Part shown: positions 1 to 10,049 of the stretch, in pieces
How the letters are laid out: every line of letters begins with the position of its first letter
How positions within the stretch are numbered: the first letter of the stretch is position 1
Assembly (NCBI RefSeq): GCF_000764305.2
Contig: NW_025930568.1
Span: 191,786-255,785 of the forward strand
Reading direction: 5' to 3'
DNA length: 64,000 nt
Origin: Hyalella azteca
Lineage: Eukaryota > Arthropoda > Malacostraca > Amphipoda > Hyalellidae
Made by a program: the position numbers and the translations under genes
The notes under the pieces: generated by a model
The model's input: only the letters and a program-made list of their open reading frames with translations
Databases searched by the model: none
Told to the model about the DNA's origin: nothing

Positions 1-1589
1 GAAGACATGAATTCATATGAAAACTTCATTTAAATAATTATATGAGTTACTAAATTAGTTGGAGTACATTTGTGATAGGAATTCGTCTCCTTACTCGAAT
101 TAATCGTGATGACTTGAATTGAGGAAATATATGAAGGATTCCGACGATATCTATATTCTATATATGCGTACAATTTATAGCCAGAGAATGCATTATAATT
201 TTATAGGAGTCGAACAATTCTTTAGATGACGTTGGTAGATCAAAAGCAGATTTAGCAAATAATAATAATAATAATATATTAACGACGTTTCTCAAGTTCT
301 GCCATCTTATAATAATATTCTATATACTAAATATTTTCAGCCTAATTAATGAACCATTTTTTGTTCCAGTACTTTGTATGGTGTTTACCTTGAATATTCT
401 TCTAAGGATAACCAGCAAGTAATCATTGAACTTGGCATGCTGTCCGCGACCCAGCGGAGACCGGTACCGCGGCTGTAAATTTTGACGTGTACGCGACGTG
501 ATCGCGACAATCTGGGACCACAATTGTTATGAAGGTCCGTCCTCTTCGCTGTTCAATTTCTGTAATGATCGAGCGTGTGACGCCGCCTCTACCGCTCCAT
601 GACGCCGCCAGCCGACAGCCTAAAAAATCGACATTTTTCTCGAATCTGGAACGTACGACAGGAACAACATGCAACGGATTCGCCGGCTAATTTATGGCAG
701 TATTTTATAGTGTAGGTTACTATAATTACTTGCTCCTTAAACGATTGGAATGATGTCATGCAGTGAAATTTTTTTTATTCTCTTAGTTATGTAGGAAGTG
801 ATTGGCGACTTTTCAATTGATCGTTAATTTGAGTGCCAAAAGTATGGTGCTCTGGAAATGGTGGGGAATTATATAATTTGTACAATTTTTATTTAGCGGT
901 TTTAGGTTTCCTAGGGCCATGGGATATTCAAAGATTGCAGGTTGCTCAAAGAAAGAAAAACTTATATCATTCGAAGTGATATTGCTATGGATGATAAATA
1001 TGCCATTACAAGAATTTCACATTTTCGCGCCGGAGCCATGATGCACGTGAGTTGAATTCCAGCGGAAAAAACACAAGACGATTTACACAGTCTCGTTTTT
1101 GTATTAAATAGTTTCGAATTCAACTACAACCTAACTACGTATGTAGATTTTAGTGCTAATCATTTATTTTCTTTCATTGACGAATTGCACCATCTGCTCC
1201 TAACTTACGTACCGACGCGTAGCTGGACAACAAATGTCACATAATTGCACATAGAGATGCCTTTTGATAAAATGAAAGTGAACAACAGAAATAATTAAGT
1301 TTTTTTGAGGCAAAAAGTTTTTATTTTCATTTGGTACGTTGAAAGCTAACCCTCGGCACCCTTGCTACTTGACCGCTTGGGTCCACCGCTTGGCAGTGTC
1401 AACTCTCGCCTTCTCAAGCTAATTAACATTGCCTTCTTATTTCAAGTTGGAAATAGTTTTCCTTCCCTTCACATCCTCCTTAAGTCTTAATTATAATTCA
1501 ACTTTCCCGTATAACTTTAAAACGTTAATCTACGTTCTCTGCTTTACTGCTTCTCCCCTGAATCCCGGAGCTTTTGTATCAATCACATC
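1..1589. other. No gene recognised
   Basis: AT-rich sequence with a short (AAT)n run near 258-276. A more GC-rich patch at 430-670 has small overlapping open frames on the minus strand without recognisable protein features. Confidence 0.5.
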
Positions 1590-1830
1590 CAGGGTTGCCA
1601 GATGGCCTAAAAAACGCCCAAGTCCGCGAAGAAAAAAGCCAGAAAGGCCTATAACTCAATATATACTAGTATATTTGTAGATTCTGGTGTAAAAATTCCA
1701 ATTCTTTTTTTTGCAATTTTCAAAATTTAATTAGGAAGTACCCCTATTATAAATTTTAGCCGGCCAACGCAATGGAAAAAAAATTACATCGCGGAATTTG
1801 TCCGGAAAAAAGGACCGCCTGGCAACCCTC
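1590..1830 (+). mobile_element. hAT-type MITE copy 1
   Basis: The 241-bp element starts CAGGGTTGCCAGATGGCC and ends CTGGCAACCCTC, an inverted repeat with one terminal mismatch. Flanks ATCACATC and ATCGCTTC match at 6 of 8 positions, a worn target duplication. Its interior, including the ATACTAGTATATTTGTA patch, aligns in reverse with 62669-62908. Non-coding. Confidence 0.75.
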
Positions 1831-1996
1831 ATCGCTTCCGCACCTGAACCCATATCAACCGTCCGTCCTGCTGCCCGGATCCTCAGCTCTCCCGTTACAA
1901 CGCGGCGCCGAGCACCATTGAAGTTTACGGCTTTTGTTCTGAAATCTTTGTTCTGTGACGACGGTGTTTTCTCCATAGTTTTCGGGGAATATTAAG

Positions 1997-2086
1997 CGTG
2001 CGCTGCAGGAGAGCGGCTATATTGTGACGACCAGCGACGAGGCAATGGTTCACATGCTCCTGAGGGACGGCGCGATGAAGTCTTGA
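1997..2086 (+). CDS. Possible terminal exon of an unidentified plus-strand gene
   Basis: A short open frame ends QESGYIVTTSDEAMVHMLLR plus seven residues at a TGA (2084-2086). Base composition is richer in GC than the surroundings, and two possible phase-0 acceptors exist (ATTAAG|CGT at 1996 and GCAG|GAG at 2008). I do not recognise the peptide. At under 30 codons it could be chance, and no upstream exon was identified. Confidence 0.2.
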   Translation, partial: RALQESGYIVTTSDEAMVHMLLRDGAMKS

Positions 2087-2908
2087 ACCGCACGTGTCAT
2101 GTCTTCTTCTGTTCTGTTTATAATGAAGAAATGTTGATTATTTGTAAGCTGTTTTGAAGCTCATCATTTGCACCAGTTGCATGCAAATTAAATCTTTCAT
2201 CTGCACCAGTTGTGTACAGGTTGGTCCTCTTCATCTACATTAATTCTTTTTAAAGTAGAAGCTCCTCACCAACATTTGTGCATATAAGTTAATGCTTCTC
2301 ATGTGAACCAATCTTGTGCGAGTTGAATCCCTCACTGTCAGCATTAGTCTTATGCAATTTAGCACCGTAACCGCATCTCTGAGATTAGCCCGTTTGCTCC
2401 GCCTGCATCTTGCTCAAGCTGTTCAATTGTGGTAAGAAAAAACATATCATTCATTATAAAGCGTTGGACAAATGTGGACCGGAATGACTGCCATCATTCT
2501 GTACATCATGCGCCATATGTGGCCACGGAAACTGTACGCATTGTGGTACATGATGTGGGGAGAAAGTGGTTAATCATTGTGAACAATGTCCGTCATGTGT
2601 ATTCACGCACTATCATTCAAAACGAAGGAATAAATTTTTTGTCCAGGTCTGACTATTTATTCAGTTATATCCATAGTTAGATCTATAAAATAAGAGATAT
2701 TCCAGTTTGTATAGACATGCATGACATCTATGGATTCAGAATTAAATGGAGGTCAAAATACTGAAATTAGGTTAGGATCACATCACACAGTTCTCCATAG
2801 TCAACAAATTTATGTGCAAGTTGGAGCCTCTCTTATGTTGCAGTCATGTGTAAGTTGATTGTTTCTCTTATTGCCAGTGTTTGTTGAGATGTGCTGCTCA
2901 AGTCTCTG
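2087..2908. other. No gene recognised
   Basis: Non-coding AT-rich sequence with loosely repeated phrases around 2160-2300 such as CATTTGCACCAGTTG and CATCTGCACCAGTTG, probably a worn short-period repeat. No open frame with coding character. Confidence 0.4.
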
Positions 2909-4112
2909 TTCTTCTAAGTTATATCGTGTGCTTATTGCTGTGCCATCCTCACAATATCCTTTTTAATAACCTTTTCTTGGACCCTAGAGGAGCCGGGCAT
3001 TTTGATCGGTCATTTCTAATTACCTGTTCAAGTTTGAAATTATAAGAATATTATGAGAAGTAATCTGATTTGAAGTTTCATTAAGGGGACCGTATCGGTC
3101 TTTTGAAATTTTTTTCATTTACGAACGGATCGTTTTGAAACTTGGTACACATATGTAAAACAGAAATCGATGACTTATTTGTTCGTGTGAATTTATGGAA
3201 AAAATGAAAGAAAACGTGAAATTGATAGAAAACGGCGAAAAAAGGGGGTACTGTAGAAGTCTATCTCCTCATTCATTAAACATGCTACGACATCGAGAGA
3301 CATATCATTCGATTTGTAACGACCATATCTAAAATCCATCTGATCATTTTTTTTAATTTCGAATTTGTTCTGAGGAGGGGGGATTTTCCAAAATTTTCCC
3401 AAAAATTTCCCAAAAATTTCAAATTTTCCCCTATCCCGACCACCTTTCCCCAATATATAATTCAAACTATAGCGACATCGAAAAAAATGACCGGATGATT
3501 TCTAGAGATTTTATTTACAAATCGAATGGTATATCTCTCATTGCTGTAGCTTGAAAACTGTAGGAGATAGGTTTGCAGTGACAATAAGTTAACTTTTCAG
3601 TAGAGCCCGAAAAAGTCCCGTACGCCTCGAAATAGGCGTTCAAGGTGGCTAGAATGCAAGACTAGGCGATACTGGAGCTCAATTCTTGTCATGGATGGTG
3701 TGAACGGCGGCAAGCGAACCATCCCGTACGACTGCAGGCGGATAACTGAAGCACATCGTGTTTGGACTAGCTATTTAAGTGTGCTACCGCAAATTTCCGC
3801 CTATCTTAAATGTGAAAGACCTCCACCATCCCCCATCCTTTCGCGATCTGTCGTGAACGCATAAATCAACGTACAGAGATGGTTTTGGTACCGTTGGATA
3901 GGTCAGAATGTCAGCTTTAAGATGAGACTAAAAACCGGAAAAGCAAAAATTTCGATTTTTGACCGAAACGGTCCCCTTCTTCTAAGTTACCTATATCGTG
4001 TGCTTATGGCTGTGCCATCCTCACAATATCCTTTTTGATCAGTCATTTCTAATTAACTGTTAAAGTTTGAAATTATAAGAATATTATGAGAAGTAATCTG
4101 ATTTGAAGTTTC
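2909..4112 (+). repeat. Direct duplication of flanking DNA around the TIR element
   Basis: The left copy (2909-3080) and right copy (3977-4112) share CTTCTAAGTT, ATCGTGTGCTTAT, TGCCATCCTCACAATATCCTT and GAAATTATAAGAATATTATG. The left copy holds about 40 extra bases before TTGATCGGTCATTTC. The repeats are far longer than any transposase target duplication. Confidence 0.8.
3083..3978. mobile_element. Non-autonomous DNA transposon with 18-bp terminal inverted repeats
   Basis: The ends AAGGGGACCGTATCGGTC (3083-3100) and GACCGAAACGGTCCCCTT (3961-3978) are inverted repeats matching at 17 of 18 positions. The 896-bp interior has no convincing protein. The left end overlaps a TTAA, but the right flank reads TTCT, so I cannot assign a superfamily. 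The element sits exactly between two copies of a flanking sequence (2909-3080 and 3977-4112). Confidence 0.75.
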
Positions 4113-7100
4113 AGGGATTAGTTGTCTCTCCAAAGCAATGCGGAGTTCATCTGCTAGTCCTTGTTATTTTTTACTGTTTCAAACATGTTAATGCAAATGT
4201 ATTGTGGCTTGTCGAACTCATATCCACAATACCTATCTATAGTGATATGATTACTTACATTTGACAAACAAGTGTACACGAAATGATTATGTTATCTTCG
4301 GCTCGAAAATTGGAATCCGAATAATTCTGAAACCAGCAAGACCAGTAATTACCGGCATTTTATTCTGGTCCCCACTTTTGTTAGGACTCGTGTATTGAAT
4401 ATAGTTTGGAGACGCTCACTTTATATAGTGCAGGACCACCTGATAATTTACATTCATATTCGTGTACGCAAAAAATGTTCCTGGACTTTTAATTCGCCTG
4501 GTTTATGAAGCGCGCTGCAAATGCACTTTGCTACCGGGCAATGTCGCTAATTAGTGAAGAAAACTTTTAAATATTCCATAAGTATTTTTTTCCCTTCGCG
4601 AGTGGCCATAATTCTTGCTATATACTGCAGACCCTCAGCATTCCGTTAGTACTCGAGGCTTTTACCTTCTTCGTCTTGATCGATCGATGCCGGAGACCAA
4701 CTCTTCACTCTTTACAATAGATTCATATTAGCGCCTTCTTAACCCAGGGGGTTGTTTGAGTGTGTTGCAAGTGATCGCCTCTAATTTATTTACAGGTGTT
4801 GGCTGTCAGCAGCAATATTTGCAACAATAAACTGAAAGCATTGATTGTTTTGTCTTAAAATTCCATTGTTGGAATTTGAAACTTGGCATTCACATTCGTC
4901 AGGCACATTTTTTGGTGAACTTTTCGGGATTTTGGAGCATTATTTGCTGTGGGAATCTTATCTCATCTTGTCGAAAGAATAATGTTTAAAATTTTATTTA
5001 TGTTAGCTTGAGTTTCAATTGTTCCTGAGAATTTTATATAATAAAATATAGTTGTGGTTAATGATAACAAAGCGTTGTCATTTGTACAACAATCTGTTTA
5101 TATATGTGTTGTGTGAAACATCGTATTGCTTGTATTATTTTAGTATCTTGGGGGAGGGGAGGAGTTTTTGCGTGTATGAAATTTTTTAATACATGGACTT
5201 GTTTGTACATTATATGAATACATGGACTTGAGCTTGTATTAATTCAAGTAAATGCCGTAGAGCATTTAAAATTATGTGATTAAGGAGATTAACATTGAAA
5301 TGAGTTAAGACGACATTCTATTGACATGCTTCTCAACGAAGTTCCCCATCACTTAGTGAAGAATAAAAAGAACAAAATGGTAGACTATTTTTCGCCCTTT
5401 TTCGTAAAACAGTTTCATCTGAAAGCGTTCAATTACTTGGCTGGATCCTGCACATATATCGGTAGAGTGTAGCAGAGTCTCACCCTTGCATGTTACACGG
5501 AGCTGCTTGCGAGGAGCGTCTGGCTGCGTATTGCTTTCTTCCTAATTACCGCGCGCGCAAGTCGATCGTTTTCTTTGAGACGCGCTCATGCATACCGTAA
5601 TGGAGGAATACCAGCGACGAACGAACCTCTCATTTCGTCCTGGCTTCCGTATGATTGCGACGTCTGCTCTGTCCGCCTCGTCTTGACCTGTGCTCCAATA
5701 ATGCCAACAACCATTGTTTATTCAGGAGTGGTTTTTATAAAAAAGTTCATACCTTGGATTGAACTTTTGTTTATTACATTTTGAAATTAAAGATTGTGGC
5801 CAGATGCATTGAAAATTGATGTACAGATGTTGAAAAAGGCAAATTATTGTAGTATTTCTTTGTTGGCAGTTCATTATTTTGTTGTCTTTTAGGTACAAAT
5901 AGAACCGGATGCTGAAGCACACAAAATTCACGATTCTTAGTTGTTTGGTGTGTGTCCCTTATGATCGCGTGTAGTTATTCTATTGTTCGGGTACGGATTC
6001 ATTATTTTTATATTGTTCGGGTACGGATTTGTTTTTTTTATTACGGATTTATTTATTTTTAATAAACTTCCTAACCTCCAGGGGGCTGCTATTCCATCTC
6101 AGTTTAATAGAATAATACGGACGCTAAATTCTCGAATAAATAGTTATAACCTACCGAAATACTTAAGCTTCCATACCCCAACTCCTCTCGGGAACACGAG
6201 ACTTTTTGTTCGCCATTTTGCCCACTTGGAGCGACTCGCTCCCCTCAGTGCGAGAAATAACTCATTGCGCGGGCTTCGTTCATATGTAGAGGGTCTCCTC
6301 CGTGATACGAGCGGAGGCAGCTAGTGGCGGCCGCTGTCGCAGCTTTGCTGGGAAATTCGTGGATAATTTCACAAATTCCAAACCCCGATAATTTTGAGTA
6401 ACATAATGATCAACTTTATTACTACAGCAGAAACACTAGCTAACAACTCAGAAAAAATGAACGGATTTTATTGTGTAAATAGTGCAGAAACTTTCTCACC
6501 CAAAGCACGAGCAGGCAGCGGACGTAGCACTGATACGCTCCTCAGCCGAGTCAGACTGGGTTGCGATGACGCACACAAACGCAATAAGTACACCGGTAAT
6601 TGGGCAAATTCTTTGCATGTTCATTAAGTGAAGCGTTGTTGATTTTAAAAATATTATACGCTGCACGTTGATCTCCATGAGATATATGATCGCTATGCTA
6701 GTATGAAATGCTTATTAACGCACGTTACCATGCAGCCAGCAAAGGGACTGGGCTCGTACAAACACATACTGGAACATTGATGATCTTTTTGTGTATCTGG
6801 CTGATTATTTATAGTAGTTGTCATATTTAGTTTGATGACAATAAGTAATCATGATAATTAATCGAGAATCTTTCCACTTGTAATGATTTTCTGATGATTT
6901 GCGTGATCTATAATTTGTTTCTGAATATATTAGTTTAACGCTACTCTATGCATAGCTTTTATCTTGTGCTGTGTTGTTTTATTTATATGTGGAGTTAAAT
7001 TAGTCGTCGTACCTAGGATTCCCGTAATTTTTACACTGCATTCTTCCTCCTGTCGTCCGTCGGGTTCCACATATCCCGCATACGTACTTAAATTATACCC

Positions 7101-9169
7101 ACATATCCTCATTTCTCACTCACGCCATGTTAATACATTCCTACCTCTATTTTGTTTTAATTTGTTCACTATTTGTTGCAGACACTGTCATTCTTACACT
7201 TCTTTCTTACACAACACACATAATTCAATTGTTTTCAAACTATAATCCTTCTTCCTACTGTTCCATTTTATCTTTGTCGCATGTCGCCCTCATCGTCAGG
7301 TCATATCCCTCTTCTCCACTTTACTTATTCCTGGCGATATCTTTCTCCACCTTTGTATAAGTTTACATTTTTCCTTCTCCTTTTACCGGAACTCGCACCG
7401 TCCGCTAATTCCGACAGTGACGTCCGTGGCGTCCGTTACCATAACGGCGCCCGTGACACTAGCACCTGTCACTGTCGGCGCTAACCGTTACGGTCACTCG
7501 TCCCTATATAGTAGCGCCCACTATTCGTAACGCTCGTCCCTGGTGGCGCCCGTCACAATAGTGACGCTCGTCTCGCTAGTTATGCCCGTCACTAACGACT
7601 GCCATCACACTAGCAGCGCACGTCAAACTAGCAGTGCCCATCATTAGCACAGTGAGTTATTGTCATCTGTCACAGCTGACGCACTAGTTTAGTTCGTGTA
7701 CAATACTTCTTCGAACATTTGTTCAAACAATTACTCAATGATTCACGAAGTTGTTGATTTACGACTGTTTTCTGACTTGACTTACTGACTGTCGCGAATT
7801 TGTTGATTTACTTTACGAGTGATTCACGAATTACTGAATTAATTCAGGAATTTCTTGATTCAATTTGATGACGTTACGTGTTTTCGCATTAAATCAGCGA
7901 GGCACTTCACGCGCGGTCGGGCCGTGTCAGCCCCTGCTCGTTTCCGACACTAATTTGTTCGCGTCTTTATTTTGCGCGGTCTCTCGCACCGACTTTTTGG
8001 AACCGCTGCTCGACCGTTCGCTGCATCTAGGAGACGTCGACCTATCGCGTGCTCAGCTCACTCGTGGCTTAGTTTTGCTCTTCCTTATAATCCCTTCAGA
8101 AAAATAGCTACGTTCAATTGCCTAATGTGCGCGATGTTGACTACGTCATCGCCCAATATACGAAGACCGTGCCTGAGGCTTGAGCATAACAAAACCGGAA
8201 TTACGTCGAAAAACCACTGGTGTCTACAGTCTCTAAACTGCATGATAAACCATTTGCGGAATATTAAATTATTTCTTACCGTTTTATGTTCTTTCTCAGC
8301 GTCTAGATTATCATTTTGTCTTCCATTTTATTTCGTAAAGACTTGAAACAAACTGCCAATCATCAAGTATGGGTTCGCGCTGCACGGAGAAACGCTTGAA
8401 ACAAGCCATCATCACCAGGAACATGTTTGCCGGCTAACTTTTGAAAATAATGTAATGTGTTATTCTACATTTATTTAGATAAGAATAAATTAACAACTCA
8501 ATTGGTGTCGTCATTGCGTGAATTACGTCATCGCTGTAGTGCTTCGTTAGAATAATGACGTCATTTGTTACTCAATTATTTGTATATACATCCCATAAAC
8601 AACTCATGTCTTGTTTACAAGGGTAAAATTATACACCTAATGGTAAAACTAAGCGAAACTTTGATAGCACATTATGAATTATTAACTATTCGTGTTGAAA
8701 GATAATCCTATTTCAATTCAAGAGCAGAGCGCAGGCATGTCGTGTGTAGTTCTGACTTGACGGACGGGGCATGAGTGCTCATCTGCCAGTTCCTGGAACG
8801 AGCGTCGAGCTCCGCGGGGCTGTTCAGGTCCAGTTCTTATATACGCTCTGATGTTTTCCATTTGAGATTTAGCGTCATTCAAATTTTACAGTTGAAAAGC
8901 TCCAGATGAGATGATGAATACTGGTCATTAACTCAAATTTTAGCACTACTTAAATATTTTTCTTGTGCTTGATCAGATAAAATTATTTTTCTGATAATCT
9001 GCTTTCCTTTAATTACGTTATTGTCTATCAGAGTTTGCGACGAGTTGTATGTATTGCACAGAATATATTTTCATTGGTTGAATTCCGTGACTGCCGCAGA
9101 GATGACGAATTACAGTTTGTTTTGCAATGGTATTTATACTCAACTCGCTGACACAAGACTAATTATTAC
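4113..9169. other. No gene recognised; degenerate repeats near 7390-7650
   Basis: Mostly AT-rich DNA. At about 7390-7650 a GC-richer tract repeats degenerate phrases such as GTGACGCTCGTC, GGCGCCCGTCAC and ACACTAGCA with a period near 18-20 bp, an old minisatellite. A short doublet of TTGTTCGGGTACGGATT lies at about 5985-6030. Small open frames here have no recognisable domain. Confidence 0.4.
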
Positions 9170-9240
9170 AGCATAAATACTAATAAGAAACTTTAAAGCG
9201 ATGAAAATTCCACAAAAATTTATGCTATCTTTCTAGAAAA

Positions 9241-9267
9241 CGTTTCGGAGTCCAGCTCCATCGTCAG
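9241..9267 (-). ncRNA. Hammerhead ribozyme motif, Penelope-type, best copy
   Basis: On the minus strand CTGACGA is followed by a GGAG/CTCC hairpin with loop CTGGA and then GAAACG, the order of the hammerhead core (CUGANGA, stem II, GAAA). The flanks TTTTCGAA before the core and TTCTAGAAA after ACGTT pair over about 8 positions with one mismatch as stem I, taking U as the cleavage-site base. Stem III is only the self-complementary ACGU, as in hammerheads thought to act as dimers. Self-cleavage is inferred. Confidence 0.65.
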
Positions 9268-9339
9268 TTCGAAAATTTTTGAACACAGGTAAATCAATAA
9301 TTGGTACAGTTAAAATTGCAAAAAAAACGTAAACGGTAA

Positions 9340-9780
9340 AACCCATCTATTTACAATTTCAAGTTGGTCAGAGCTAAATACAAGCCCTGCATCCGAAACT
9401 ATGTCAAGGGAGCTAAAACTTTTGTTCTCAAAGTACTTCCCAAATGTTAATCTTCGTGTTTTATTGGTGAACAATTTTAAAACCGGTTCTTTTTTAGGCG
9501 CAAAGATATCCTCCCAATTGATTTGCGAGCGTCCCTAGCTTATAAATATAGTTGTGCACGATGTGCATCTGCGTACGTCGGGATGACGTCTCGCAATCTT
9601 TATCTTAGGGTAGCAGAACATAAAGGGAAGAGTTGTAAAACTGGTCACTTACTATCGCCCCCCCCCCCCACATTCGGTTGTGCGCGCTTACGCCGAGCAG
9701 TGCGATGTTCCAATTTCTGATAGTGACTTCAAGGTTTTAGTGTTTTTTTTTGTAATCTTGTCTGTACTATTTGTTGATTT
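9340..9780 (+). pseudogene. Penelope-like GIY-YIG endonuclease region, broken by two frameshifts
   Basis: The reading starts around 9340 in a linker with YFPNVNLRVLLVNNFKTGSF. It shifts frame near the T run at about 9490 to ILPIDLRASLAYKYSCARC, whose CxxC precedes the GIY-YIG equivalent AYVGMTSRNLYLRVAEH. It shifts again in the C run at 9660-9669 to AYAEQCDVPISDSDFKVL, the usual end of this domain. In intact elements the enzyme nicks target DNA to prime reverse transcription. Both breaks lie in homopolymers, so they may be real decay or sequencing error. The upstream reverse transcriptase is absent. Confidence 0.8.
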
Positions 9781-9803
9781 ACCTATGTTCTACAATTTTC
9801 GAA

Positions 9804-9830
9804 TTGACGATTTATCTGGACTCCGAAACG
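9804..9830 (+). ncRNA. Degenerate hammerhead motif, right flank of the Penelope fragment
   Basis: TTGACGA, then CTGGACTCC and GAAACG, match the other copies, but the first core base is T instead of C and the GGAG strand of stem II is lost (TTTAT). It is probably inactive. It lies in inverted orientation to the copy at 9241-9267. Confidence 0.5.
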
Positions 9831-9998
9831 TTTTCTATGAAGATAGTACGTATGTTTGTGGAGTTTTCTTTATTTTTAAATTTCTAGTGAATTTGCGATT
9901 CAAGCAAATGAGTTACATTATTACTTGTATACTAACTATTGCAGCATGTATACTAATAGTCTTAAATAAGTACGCTCGCATCTAATCAGCTCGATAGA

Positions 9999-10049
9999 CA
10001 GTAATGACGCTGTGCAGTGATGACGCTTTGCAGTGATGACGCTGTGCAN
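9999..10049. repeat. 16-bp tandem repeat ending at an assembly gap
   Basis: Three units of CAGTGATGACGCTGTG with single substitutions, followed by one N at 10049. The true array is probably longer. Confidence 0.85.

Larger units (their letters stand above)
9170..9985 (+). mobile_element. Penelope-like retroelement fragment
   Basis: The fragment holds the C-terminal part of a Penelope-like element polyprotein, ending in a GIY-YIG endonuclease region, but no reverse transcriptase palm. It is flanked by an inverted pair of sequences: 9170-9267 read on the minus strand resembles about 9804-9900 read on the plus strand, sharing CTCCGAAACGTTTTCTA, GAAGATAG-like and TTGTGGA-TTTTC phrases. Each flank carries a hammerhead-like core. 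Penelope-like elements are known for such terminal repeats with hammerhead motifs. This copy is 5'-truncated and frameshifted, so inactive. Confidence 0.8.
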
